From the NCBI GenBank assembly GCA_022865885.1, contig JALHSQ010000173.1, forward strand, positions 1-50,334: a stretch of 50,334 nt of DNA. The letters run 5' to 3'. This document shows positions 8,806 through 15,828 of the stretch, piece by piece; the first letter of the stretch is position 1, and the number at the start of each line of letters is the position of its first letter. A program made the position numbers and the translations under genes. This DNA comes from Candidatus Bathyarchaeota archaeon. GTDB taxonomy: Archaea; Thermoproteota; Bathyarchaeia; Bathyarchaeales; Bathycorpusculaceae. The notes under the pieces were generated by a model. That model saw only the letters and a program-made list of their open reading frames with translations, did no database searches and was not told where the DNA came from.

Positions 8806-9431
8806 TACAAGTTAGTTTTTGCTTCCATGTATCTCGCCTTCAAGCCTAAATTATACGTTTCATCCAACATTTCCAAGGCTGGTTCGTAAGAGTAGATATT
8901 CTTCTGGCAAAACTTCACCGTCTCTTTTAATGGTATGACACAGAAACCACGCACATCTTCGGTTCTGAAATCGGTTTTGGGATATAATGTGTAAAACAAG
9001 CCGAACAATGTCTGCCTTATCGGCTGATCTTTAACGTGGAATCTTTGCCTTCTAGAATTGAAAAAGCTCTTCCATTTCCCCAAGTCCTTTTCCTTGACTT
9101 TCAAGTGAATTGGGTAGAAACCAAGAAACCTGTCGACTTGATATCCGCCTCTAGTCCAAAAGAAAACAGCGTCTGGTCCTGTTAATGCGTAGGGCACGCC
9201 GGCTTCATTCAATAAACTGTATGACCCGGTTATGTTCATTCTTTTGGTCAAGTATTCTTCCGGAGAGTTAACCTTGTACTTTCCCCATCCAACTCTCTCC
9301 AAGAATCCTTTTCGGGTCATATCGTGCAAGACTTTGTTAGGATCAGGGCTAGCAAAGATCGAGCAGAATTCTCTTACCGTGAACTCTTTCTTCCAGTTCC
9401 ACAACACTGTCCACAATTCATGATACGACAT
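8805..9431 (-). CDS. AbiEi-like HTH protein (probable antitoxin/autorepressor)
   Basis: The 208-residue product begins with an HTH-like region (about residues 15-55, F-T-V-R-E-F-C-S-I-F through G-F-L-E-R-V-G-W-G-K-Y-K-V), the layout of AbiEi antitoxins and related promoter-binding proteins. A longer globular part follows. The gene is the first of the two-gene operon and overlaps the nucleotidyltransferase start. The ATG at 9431 falls at the expected transcription start of the TATA box at 9453-9462, so the mRNA is probably leaderless. AbiEi proteins repress their own promoter by binding dyads; one lies here between TATA and start. Confidence 0.65.
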   Translation of the reverse strand: MSYHELWTVLWNWKKEFTVREFCSIFASPDPNKVLHDMTRKGFLERVGWGKYKVNSPEEYLTKRMNITGSYSLLNEAGVPYALTGPDAVFFWTRGGYQVDRFLGFYPIHLKVKEKDLGKWKSFFNSRRQRFHVKDQPIRQTLFGLFYTLYPKTDFRTEDVRGFCVIPLKETVKFCQKNIYSYEPALEMLDETYNLGLKARYMEAKTNL

Positions 9432-9435
9432 AAAT

Positions 9436-9462
9436 ATTACTGTAATGGTAATAATTTAAATA
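9436..9462 (-). promoter_or_regulatory. AbiE-like operon promoter with dyad operator candidate
   Basis: On the minus strand a TATA box (TATTTAAATT, 9453-9462) lies about 26 bases before the ATG at 9431. Between them an inverted repeat ATTAC-N7-GTAAT occupies 9436-9452, and its left part contains the palindrome TTACTGTAA (9437-9445). A protein bound here would block initiation. Binding by the AbiEi-like protein is an inference. Confidence 0.5.
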
Positions 9463-9539
9463 GTTAGTGGTCAAGTTTTGTGAAAACCAAGATCAAATTG
9501 CCGCTCTATGCTGTATTTGAAGCCGTTTGGATATGAGTA

Positions 9540-9554
9540 CGGGCAGCCCCATTA
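9540..9554 (+). repeat. Right attachment-site candidate (copy of tRNA-Pro 3' end)
   Basis: The sequence is identical over 15 bases to 8000-8014 and in the same orientation. The bases before it (TATGAGTA) do not continue the tRNA, so only the 3' tip was duplicated, as in att sites. Confidence 0.65.
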
Positions 9555-9879
9555 ATGCTCAAATCGGCAACTGTCAAGCTGGTTGTGCGGGTTATGGTCT
9601 TACGCATTCGGCTTTGGGTCGGTATTGTATCTTTCTCAGTCGTTTCTGCTTGTGGTAGGGGCATTCTTCGACGCGTACTACTAGGAAACCGTTGTCTTGG
9701 TATTTGCATCCGCAGGGTAGGGTTGTTGCTTCTGTCGTTGCTCTGGGCCTTCCTTATGATTAGTATGCGCTGTTGGAAGTATTTACCTCAATCGTTTTCT
9801 TCAGAGCAAGCTACCGGTTGACATTTATTCCTGAATCTCGATGTGTAACTCGCGCACGTTATCGCCATATGCTTTCAGC
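9555..9879. other. Interval with a possible decayed Cys/His-rich gene on the minus strand
   Basis: There is no intact gene. On the minus strand, 9592-9753 is an open frame of 53 codons that reads like a zinc-binding protein (P-C-G-C-K-Y then E-E-C-P-Y-H-K), but it has no start codon and a stop directly upstream. It may be a fragment left beside the island boundary, or chance. Confidence 0.25.
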
Positions 9880-10509
9880 ATGAGAAAGGTGGGAAGCAAG
9901 TTGTTTGCTGTCGGTCACTTGGCACTCGGTTATCTCCTTGGCAGGTTTTCAGCGAAGCCTCTGAGGACAAAGGTTAATGTTGCATTGCTGTTCACATTGT
10001 CTGTTTTTCCTGATGTGGACATCTTTTTCCCTTCATTCCTTGAGCATCGGGGTCCTACTCACTCGGTTATAGTGGCATTGGTTGTTTTTGTGCCGATCTT
10101 CGTCGTTTATAGGCAGAGGGCGATACCGTATTTGGTTGCTCTAGTGCAGCACTCTCTTTTGGGTGACTATTTGACTGGAACGCAGACTCAGTTCTTTTGG
10201 CCGCTGACAACGCAGCGTTATGGAATGGGCGTGAGCATAACGAGTTCAACGAGTATGATGTTGGAGTGGATAGTCTTCTTCGTATCAGTGTTGCTCCTGT
10301 TGAAGACGAGGGATTTTGTACGGTTTTTTGAGCCTCACGTTTCAAATTTGGTTCTGATTATTCCTACCTTCACTGTGCTGCTTCCGCTGGTCATCGAGTT
10401 TCCGCTGTATGTTCCCTTTTGGCTGTTGCCTCCGCACTTGGTTTACGTGTTTCTGTTTCTAGCCGCTGTACTCGTTGCTTTTTTCAGATTCGTCAAGTCT
10501 TCTCTTTAG
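9880..10509 (+). CDS. YdjM/DUF457-type membrane-bound metal-dependent hydrolase
   Basis: From the ATG at 9880 the product is 209 residues with several membrane helices. It shows the family signature: an early H-L-A-L-G-Y in the first helix, F-P-D-V-D before the second, and H-R-G-P-T-H-S, whose histidines and aspartates are the proposed metal ligands. An in-frame ATG at 9841 would add 13 residues. The family is common in archaea, and its substrate is not well defined. It stands alone on the plus strand between the island and the surface-glycan region. Confidence 0.75.
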   Translation: MRKVGSKLFAVGHLALGYLLGRFSAKPLRTKVNVALLFTLSVFPDVDIFFPSFLEHRGPTHSVIVALVVFVPIFVVYRQRAIPYLVALVQHSLLGDYLTGTQTQFFWPLTTQRYGMGVSITSSTSMMLEWIVFFVSVLLLLKTRDFVRFFEPHVSNLVLIIPTFTVLLPLVIEFPLYVPFWLLPPHLVYVFLFLAAVLVAFFRFVKSSL

Positions 10510-10668
10510 AAGCTGCCTGTTGACGAAATACGTGTATGCTTGTTGGCAGGAGGCTTTTTCTGAAGCAAGGCGACGTTCTCTGTGGATCTGGAGGCGTACA
10601 CACTGTCGCGGTGGTTGTTCTGGAACATGTGTATCTTTGTTCTAGAACATTCTACTTAAAGGAACATA

Positions 10669-10678
10669 GTTTAAATAC
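10669..10678 (+). promoter_or_regulatory. TATA box
   Basis: GTTTAAATAC at 10669-10678 places transcription start near 10699, just before the GTG of the 24-codon leader frame at 10706 and about 80 bases before the main ATG at 10780. Confidence 0.45.
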
Positions 10679-10705
10679 TTTGAGCTGGTTTTGGAGTGTA
10701 CGGAA

Positions 10706-10780
10706 GTGCAGTTTGAGACGCTCCTTGGTCTTGTTTGGAGTGTTTGCCTGTCCGCTCCTGTCAGGGAGGGATTGTGTTAA
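10706..10780 (+). CDS. Possible 24-codon leader peptide coupled to the next gene
   Basis: A GTG at 10706 with GGAG about 9 bases upstream opens a 24-codon frame (ending R-E-G-L-C) whose TAA stop shares its last A with the ATG at 10780. The start sits only a few bases after the predicted transcription start. This layout is that of a translated leader that couples ribosomes to the downstream gene. The peptide itself is not recognised. Confidence 0.3.
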   Translation: MQFETLLGLVWSVCLSAPVREGLC

Positions 10781-11172
10781 TGGAAAATAAGCTTCGTCTT
10801 CAACAGGATGAGTTCTACCAGAGTCTTAAGGTAGAGTGGGGGCTGTTGTGGACGGAGCGTTTTGACGACAGGGTCAGGGCTGAGGGTGTCTCTGTTCGTG
10901 ATTATCCTTCGTTGTTTATGGATCGTGGCGACGTTGTTTTTGCGCCTAGAAATGCGAAATCTCCCAGTTTCCCAGAGATCGTCAATTACTGGAGTTCGAA
11001 GGGTTCCGTTTATAATCCGGGTTGTGCGGTTGGTGGCTGGGGTAAGTTCATTAGGACTATGCTTAAGGATGGGAGGCATTCGAGGGCCAGAGCGTTTGAG
11101 AAGGACCAGCCTAGTGATAAGATTCGGGCGCAGCAATTGAAGAAGGGCGGCCGAGGTTGGCTTCATAAGTAG
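10780..11172 (+). CDS. Hypothetical basic protein, unknown function
   Basis: The product is 130 residues from the ATG at 10780. GGGAGGG at 10764-10770 is a strong ribosome-binding site and settles the start; an upstream TTG/GTG frame is not needed. The protein is soluble, with alternating charged and aromatic residues (E-F-Y-Q-S-L-K-V-E-W-G-L-L-W), a Gly/Trp-containing middle (G-C-A-V-G-G-W-G-K-F) and a basic C-terminus (K-K-G-G-R-G-W-L-H-K) that could contact nucleic acid. I know of no family for it. The next genes downstream are on the same strand. Confidence 0.55.
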   Translation: MENKLRLQQDEFYQSLKVEWGLLWTERFDDRVRAEGVSVRDYPSLFMDRGDVVFAPRNAKSPSFPEIVNYWSSKGSVYNPGCAVGGWGKFIRTMLKDGRHSRARAFEKDQPSDKIRAQQLKKGGRGWLHK

Positions 11173-11226
11173 CATTTTTTGATTTGCTCTCTCTTCTACC
11201 GTTCTGTATGTTTGGTTGTGTTTTAG

Positions 11227-11580
11227 ATGGTGAAGTATCGAGACGGCTTAGGGATCACAGCGGATGTTCTGGTCGCCGCAGGCAAAGGTGCAAAGAAGAC
11301 TAAGATAATGTATGGTGCGAATTTGAGTTATAGGCTTCTGGTGAAGTATCTGCAGGAGACAGTTCAACTGGGTTTCATGCGTCTCAACAGTGATGGTTAT
11401 GAAGTTACAGAGAAGGGTCAGGCTTTTCTAGAAAAGTATGTTGATTTTTCTAGTAGATATTCAAGATTGGAGGAGGAGCTTCAGACTGCCACGTTTGAGA
11501 GGGAGATTTTGGAGAGAATGTGCCAGCCCTTAAGAAATGGCAAGACTAGGAAAGCGGGTGGGAGAAAACGCCGAACTTGA
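11227..11580 (+). CDS. ArnR-like winged-helix DNA-binding protein
   Basis: The 117-residue product has the pattern typical of small archaeal winged helices. The first helix pair K-Y-R-D-G-L-G-I-T-A-D-V-L-V-A-A-G-K-G-A-K-K-T-K-I is followed by the recognition part M-Y-G-A-N-L-S-Y-R-L-L-V-K-Y-L and the wing Y-E-V-T-E-K-G-Q-A-F-L-E. A short coiled-coil tail (residues 80-100) and a very basic end follow. It is probably a transcriptional regulator of nearby surface-protein genes. The TGA stop overlaps the TTG start of the next gene. Confidence 0.85.
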   Translation: MVKYRDGLGITADVLVAAGKGAKKTKIMYGANLSYRLLVKYLQETVQLGFMRLNSDGYEVTEKGQAFLEKYVDFSSRYSRLEEELQTATFEREILERMCQPLRNGKTRKAGGRKRRT

Positions 11581-12101
11581 ATGGTTTATCTAGTCACGCT
11601 GCAAAAGCTTCTGTCTTGTTTTTGCAGGTGTTCTTGGTTCTTGGTCTAGTTTTTGGGGGAAGTTTTCGCGTTTTGGGAGCTGATGAGGTTCAGTCAAGTG
11701 TGGGCGATGCGGACGTTGCGGTTCGTCACGCTTTTAATGCGGCTTTGGAAGCTGAGAGGGTTGGGGCGAACGTTTCTGGCTTGCTTGTGAGGTTGAATGA
11801 GGCTGGAATGATTCTAGGGGAAGCTGAGATTGCGGTTAGGAATGGACACTCAAGTGAAGCTGCCAGTAAGGTTGATCAGTGTATTGGGCTTGCAGAAAGC
11901 GTTCGGAACGATGCTGATGCTTTAAAGGCGTCGGCATTGGGCGAGTCGCAAAGGGTTTTGTGGCTGTCTCTTGCTTTTTCTTTGGTTGGCATTGCCGTAT
12001 TTGTTGTTGTGATGGTGTTCGTTTGGCGCTGGTTCAAGCGAGGTTATGTCCGGAAGATGTTGGGTATGAGGCCTGAGGTGACATCCGGTGCTGAAGCTTG
12101 A
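11577..12101 (+). CDS. Secreted, C-terminally membrane-anchored protein, unknown function
   Basis: The 174-residue product has a signal peptide (residues 12-35, ending near V-L-G-A-D-E), an alpha-helical extracellular part of about 85 residues rich in Ala and Glu, and a C-terminal transmembrane helix (about 124-150) followed by a basic cytoplasmic tail. This topology is common for archaeal helical surface stalk proteins. The TTG start overlaps the preceding stop (TTGA), so it is cotranslated with the winged-helix gene. The next gene starts 14 bases before its stop, so these three form an operon. Confidence 0.65.
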   Translation: MNGLSSHAAKASVLFLQVFLVLGLVFGGSFRVLGADEVQSSVGDADVAVRHAFNAALEAERVGANVSGLLVRLNEAGMILGEAEIAVRNGHSSEAASKVDQCIGLAESVRNDADALKASALGESQRVLWLSLAFSLVGIAVFVVVMVFVWRWFKRGYVRKMLGMRPEVTSGAEA

Positions 12102-12690
12102 AGATTGCAAGGTTGTATTTGTTGTTGTGGGCTTGGTTGGGATTTTGCTTCTTGCCTCTCCAGTTCTAGGTTTAGTTGTTATTTCTCCTGGGGGGGAAAG
12201 GTTTTCGGAGCTTTGGCTTCTAGGTTCTGGGCACATGGCTGAAGATTACCCGTTCAATGTTACAGGCGGTGGGAATTATGTGGTGTATGTTGGTGTGGGC
12301 AATCATATGGGTTCTTCCTCTTACTATGACGTTTGCGTGAAGTTTAGGAATCAAGACGAGCCTTTGCCTAACATAACGGCTGGAACGCCGAGTTCGCTTC
12401 CAACTCTGTACACGTATCGGGTGTTTGTGGGCGATGGCAATAGTTGGGAAGCGCCTTTGACCTTTTCATTTTCCGATATTTCGTTTCTTGAGAATCAGGC
12501 GGTTGTGGGTACTATTAGGATAAATGATGTTGCTTCCAGTGTTGACAAGTCTGCTTCGTGGGATGTTAACAGCACGGGTTATTACTATCAGCTTTTTGTT
12601 GAACTTTGGATCTACAGCGTTGAGGCAGACGGTTTTCGGTTTCACAACCGGTTTGTATCCAGATGGTTGAACATGACAGCTTCTGTGTAA
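12088..12690 (+). CDS. DUF1616 extracellular-half-like secreted protein
   Basis: The 200-residue product has one N-terminal hydrophobic segment (residues 8-31) and then an extracellular beta-rich domain. The part G-G-E-R-F-S-E-L-W-L-L-G through A-E-D-Y-P-F-N-V-T-G-G resembles the C-terminal extracellular domain of archaeal DUF1616 proteins, which usually follows a four-helix membrane domain. Here that membrane domain is missing and one helix replaces it. Several N-x-S/T sites (for example N-V-T, N-I-T, N-M-T) could be glycosylated. The GTG start overlaps the upstream gene by 14 bases. Confidence 0.65.
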   Translation: MLKLEDCKVVFVVVGLVGILLLASPVLGLVVISPGGERFSELWLLGSGHMAEDYPFNVTGGGNYVVYVGVGNHMGSSSYYDVCVKFRNQDEPLPNITAGTPSSLPTLYTYRVFVGDGNSWEAPLTFSFSDISFLENQAVVGTIRINDVASSVDKSASWDVNSTGYYYQLFVELWIYSVEADGFRFHNRFVSRWLNMTASV

Positions 12691-12776
12691 CATGTGGTTT
12701 TTTGTTCTAGTTTTTTCTTCTATAATGGTTTAAATCTGATGATGAGACTGTTAGGTTTACCAACAGGAGAAGGCGA

Positions 12777-13457
12777 ATGAGTTACCCTCAAGTGTTAGCG
12801 ATAGTTGCGGCTCTTAACGAGGAGGAGGGCATTGGACTTACAATAGCGGAGCTGAGGCAGTTTTTGGAGAACCCTCGTGTTGTTGTTGTGGATGGTCATA
12901 GTGTTGATCGGACGGTGGAAGTTGCAGAGGGATTGGATTCGGACATAGTTTTTCAGGAAGGCAGGGGAAAGGGCGACGCGATTGCCGCGGCGATTGGGCA
13001 TGTCCGGGGTGATGTGGAGTATGTGGTGTTCACGGATGCGGATTACACGTATCCAGCCGAGTATTTGCCGCTGATGATAAGGATTCTTGATGAGAACCCG
13101 CAGATAGGCATGGTTTGCGGGAACAGGTTTAACTCACATTTTCATGCTGATCAGATTAATGATCTGTTCTATTTGGGGAACAGGTTGCTGGCTTTTGCTC
13201 ATAACATGCTGAATGGAGTGTCCCTGCGAGATCCATTGACGGGGTTGCGGGTTGTACGCGGAGAAATCTTGAGGGGCTGGAACCCCAAGTCTGGCGGATT
13301 CGACATCGAGGTGGAGCTTAATCATTTGGTCGAGAGACGCGGGTATACTATAGAAGAAGTGCCGATCTCTTACAGGGCCAGATTGGGGGAGAAAAAACTG
13401 AAGTTGAGGCATGGTGTTACTATTTTGCGAAGGATTTTGGCTGAAAGCTTTGGCTAA
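12777..13457 (+). CDS. Family 2 glycosyltransferase, dolichol-phosphate-sugar synthase-like
   Basis: The 226-residue protein has the GT-A fold of DPM1-type enzymes, which move a sugar from a nucleotide donor to dolichyl phosphate for protein glycosylation. Visible motifs are A-A-L-N-E-E-E (residues 11-17), V-V-D-G-H-S-V-D-R-T (38-46), the metal-binding D87-A-D89, and the acceptor region D-P-L-T-G-L-R-V near 150. There are no C-terminal transmembrane helices, so it is the soluble single-domain type. A TATA box (GTTTAAAT, 12728-12735) and a GGAGAAGG site precede the ATG. It probably feeds the surface-glycan pathway that follows. Confidence 0.88.
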   Translation: MSYPQVLAIVAALNEEEGIGLTIAELRQFLENPRVVVVDGHSVDRTVEVAEGLDSDIVFQEGRGKGDAIAAAIGHVRGDVEYVVFTDADYTYPAEYLPLMIRILDENPQIGMVCGNRFNSHFHADQINDLFYLGNRLLAFAHNMLNGVSLRDPLTGLRVVRGEILRGWNPKSGGFDIEVELNHLVERRGYTIEEVPISYRARLGEKKLKLRHGVTILRRILAESFG

Positions 13458-13779
13458 CCCAAACGTGGATGCTGGGCTGTGCTGGTTTGAGGTTTTGCGG
13501 TTTTGGAAAGTTGTTGGTTGATACGTGATCGCCGTGTTTACGGCTATGCGTGTTAAGTCTGGAAAATCCTTCACAAGAACATCTTTTCTACTTAGAATTC
13601 CTCGGGAGAGATGGGCATCTAGGCTAAAAGCTTTAACATAGGGGTTGAACTGAATCATGACGTTGAGAGAAAAGACTATGGCGGCGATCCTCAGCTTGCG
13701 CCCGTCACCAGGGCTTACGATGTGGATCTTGAATTGTAATGTGCAGGGACTGTGAGTCGCTGGTGCTCGTGTTCTGCTA
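13458..13779. other. 322-base interval without a clear gene
   Basis: I see no intact gene, tRNA or strong repeat here. A long minus-strand frame covers it but is only the shadow of the flanking genes. Confidence 0.3.
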
Positions 13780-14817
13780 TTGGTTCCCAGAATTGGAGTG
13801 TGGTCTGCGTTGAACAGAGAGAGTTTGCGGGTTGCGGTCGTTGGCCTAGGGAAAATGGGGTTACTCCATGCTAGTCTCCTTAATACAATGCCTGGTGTCC
13901 GCTTGGTTGCGTTGTGCGACAAGAATGCGATGATACTTAGTTTCTTTAGAAGAGTGTTTACGAAGATCCGCACTATTGATGATGTTGAAAAGCTCGCCGA
14001 TCTGAACCTTGATGCGGTTTATGTCACGACGCCGATACCAACCCATTTTCGACTTGCGGAAATGGTCTACTCAGAAGGAATAGCGGATAATCTGTTCGTG
14101 GAGAAGACATTGGCTTCAGACTACGATAAGGCGAAGAAGCTGTGTTCGATGGCACAACGTTCAGGCGGAGTCAACATGGTTGGCTACATGAAAAGGTTTT
14201 CTGTGACGTTCTTGAAAGCCAAGGAGTTACTTGGTGAGGGTGCAATAGGAGAGGTTGTTGCCTTCAAGGCTTATGCATATTCCTCGGATTTTGCTGAAGT
14301 TGAGAAAGGCTCGCGAGTTTCCGCTTCAAGAGGGGGTGTTTTAGAGGATCTTGGAGCCCACATTATTGACTCTGCAGTGATGCTGATTGGTGATTTTGTA
14401 GTTGAGGAAGCCAAGATGCAGTCACTTGGAGAAGAGGGTTCTGAAGATGCTGCAACATTGCACGTCAGAAGTAAAGATGGACTGAACGGGTCATTCCAGA
14501 TATCCTGGTGCATGAGAAATTATCGTATGCCTGAGTTTGGATTAACCATCAATGGATCCAAAGGAAACTTGAGTGTAAATGATGACACGGTAAAGCTGGA
14601 TCTGGCGGATGGAGAGCCCCGCAGGTGGTGTAGACAAGACCTCAATGACAATGTGGGCTATCTCCTAGGGGAACCTGAATACTTCCGAGAGAATGCACAT
14701 TTCGTTGCATCGATTTTAAGGAAAGGTAGAGCTGAACCAGACTTCATGACTGCCTCTCAGGTTGATTGCATAATAGGTCAAGCAAAGCAGAGAGCTGAGA
14801 GAAGTGCACGGCAATAA
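13780..14817 (+). CDS. Gfo/Idh/MocA-family oxidoreductase
   Basis: The 345-residue NAD(P)-dependent sugar dehydrogenase candidate has a Rossmann domain with V-V-G-L-G-K-M-G (residues 20-27) and the active-site E-K motif (F-V-E108-K109-T). The C-terminal alpha/beta domain with L-E-D-L-G-A-H-I-I-D follows the family plan. The start is uncertain: a TTG at 13780 or an internal TTG/GTG a few codons later. Its stop lies inside the next gene, so the pair is probably cotranslated. The context suggests it makes an oxidised or keto-sugar nucleotide for the glycan cluster. Confidence 0.88.
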   Translation: MVPRIGVWSALNRESLRVAVVGLGKMGLLHASLLNTMPGVRLVALCDKNAMILSFFRRVFTKIRTIDDVEKLADLNLDAVYVTTPIPTHFRLAEMVYSEGIADNLFVEKTLASDYDKAKKLCSMAQRSGGVNMVGYMKRFSVTFLKAKELLGEGAIGEVVAFKAYAYSSDFAEVEKGSRVSASRGGVLEDLGAHIIDSAVMLIGDFVVEEAKMQSLGEEGSEDAATLHVRSKDGLNGSFQISWCMRNYRMPEFGLTINGSKGNLSVNDDTVKLDLADGEPRRWCRQDLNDNVGYLLGEPEYFRENAHFVASILRKGRAEPDFMTASQVDCIIGQAKQRAERSARQ

Positions 14818-15712
14818 AGACTTGATGCTACTGGTGGGTGACAATCCCTTTCACGGGATTAGTCACTTGTCTCAAGAAAGGGGAAGAGTCAGGGGGGACA
14901 GTGTGACGTCTCCAGAGTATGCAGCCAAGCTGGTGATGATTGCGGTCGAGAATGGCGCTAGTGGTTTCATGTTCTCAGTCAGCGAGAACACTCTTTCAAT
15001 ACTTAAGGTGATAAGACAGGCAGGAGAAATCGGCAAACTGAAACTCTATGCTTTAGTACCCTATGCCTACGAATACGTTAGGCTCGCCAATCGTCTTGGG
15101 GGCATATCTGGTCTGGCAAAAAGGGTGGCTAAACAGGTTGCACTTTCAGGAAACGTGAAGGCGGTTGTCTCTGGCTTGAAAGGCGTGATCACGAGGAATC
15201 CTGTAACCCTGATGGAGACCTATTTGATGTATGAGATATCGAGGATCAGATCGGCTGCTGGCAGAGATGCAAGGCTTGACTCTGTGCTTCTTCACGAAGT
15301 GATAACTGACATGTCACTGGCTTTTGAGCTTGACTGGCTTTTTGAATCATATGTGAAGTTCATGTTAAGACAGGGGATAAGACCTGGGTTTGAGACTAGG
15401 AACTTTGCGTATCTGGTTCACAAGTTCAAAGGCTGGGGTTTGGATCTCAGCAAGTTAGCGATAGCATCTCCTTTCAATAAGATAGGGTTTCAAATGAACC
15501 CTTCACAAATCGAATGTGAAGAAGCTCTGTTAAGTCTTCAAGAGCCTAGCGTCATAGCAATGAGCATTTTAGCAGCAGGATATCTGAAGCCTTCACAAGC
15601 GATAAGTTACGTACGAGACCTGCCAAACCTCCGGTGTGCTGTTGTCGGTGTGTCAAGTGAACGTCATGCTTCTGAAACGTTCAAGCTCTTTGGAGAGAAA
15701 CTTGAAACCTGA
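14804..15712 (+). CDS. Conserved protein with D-N-P-F-H-G-I motif, TIM-barrel-like, unknown function
   Basis: The 302-residue soluble protein starts (GTG at 14804) 14 bases before the end of the dehydrogenase gene. Near its N-terminus it has a striking V-G-D-N-P-F-H-G-I-S-H-L-S-Q-E-R motif, and later repeated beta-alpha units (F-M-F-S-V-S-E-N, L-Y-A-L-V-P-Y, V-L-L-H-E-V-I, I-A-S-P-F-N-K-I-G-F-Q). This fits a TIM barrel, possibly aldolase-like or aldo-keto-reductase-like. I cannot assign a reaction. The tight coupling to a Gfo/Idh enzyme suggests that the two act in the same sugar pathway. Confidence 0.6.
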   Translation: MHGNKDLMLLVGDNPFHGISHLSQERGRVRGDSVTSPEYAAKLVMIAVENGASGFMFSVSENTLSILKVIRQAGEIGKLKLYALVPYAYEYVRLANRLGGISGLAKRVAKQVALSGNVKAVVSGLKGVITRNPVTLMETYLMYEISRIRSAAGRDARLDSVLLHEVITDMSLAFELDWLFESYVKFMLRQGIRPGFETRNFAYLVHKFKGWGLDLSKLAIASPFNKIGFQMNPSQIECEEALLSLQEPSVIAMSILAAGYLKPSQAISYVRDLPNLRCAVVGVSSERHASETFKLFGEKLET

Positions 15713-15828
15713 GCCAGCGAACCTATCTTTTGATCGATTTCCATTTCCGCAATCTTCGTCGAATATCAAGAGAACACTTTCTCGTGTGAAGCTAGCCTGA
15801 GGGTAACTGCAATCACGAACTTGTAAAA

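Larger units (their letters stand above)
8012..9539. mobile_element. Minimal tRNA-Pro genomic island carrying an AbiE-like module
   Basis: The interval lies between two identical 15-bp repeats of the tRNA-Pro 3' end, 1,540 bases apart. Its only recognisable cargo is the two-gene AbiE-like operon on the minus strand. No integrase, integrase fragment or replication gene is visible, so it is either a deletion remnant or a non-autonomous island moved in trans. The repeat bounds are seen directly; integration is inferred. Confidence 0.55.

Noticed and set aside
8012-9539. Integrase fragment inside the tRNA-Pro island
   Set aside because: The bases next to both repeats were read in all frames and none gives a tyrosine-recombinase motif such as R-x-x-R-Y.
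10067-10345. 92-codon minus-strand frame opposite the YdjM-like gene
   Set aside because: Shadow of the membrane-protein gene; low-complexity Arg/Ser composition and no start signal.
13134-13973. 279-codon minus-strand frame
   Set aside because: It covers the ends of the GT2 and Gfo/Idh genes, both of which have clear family motifs on the plus strand. No domain is visible in the minus frame.
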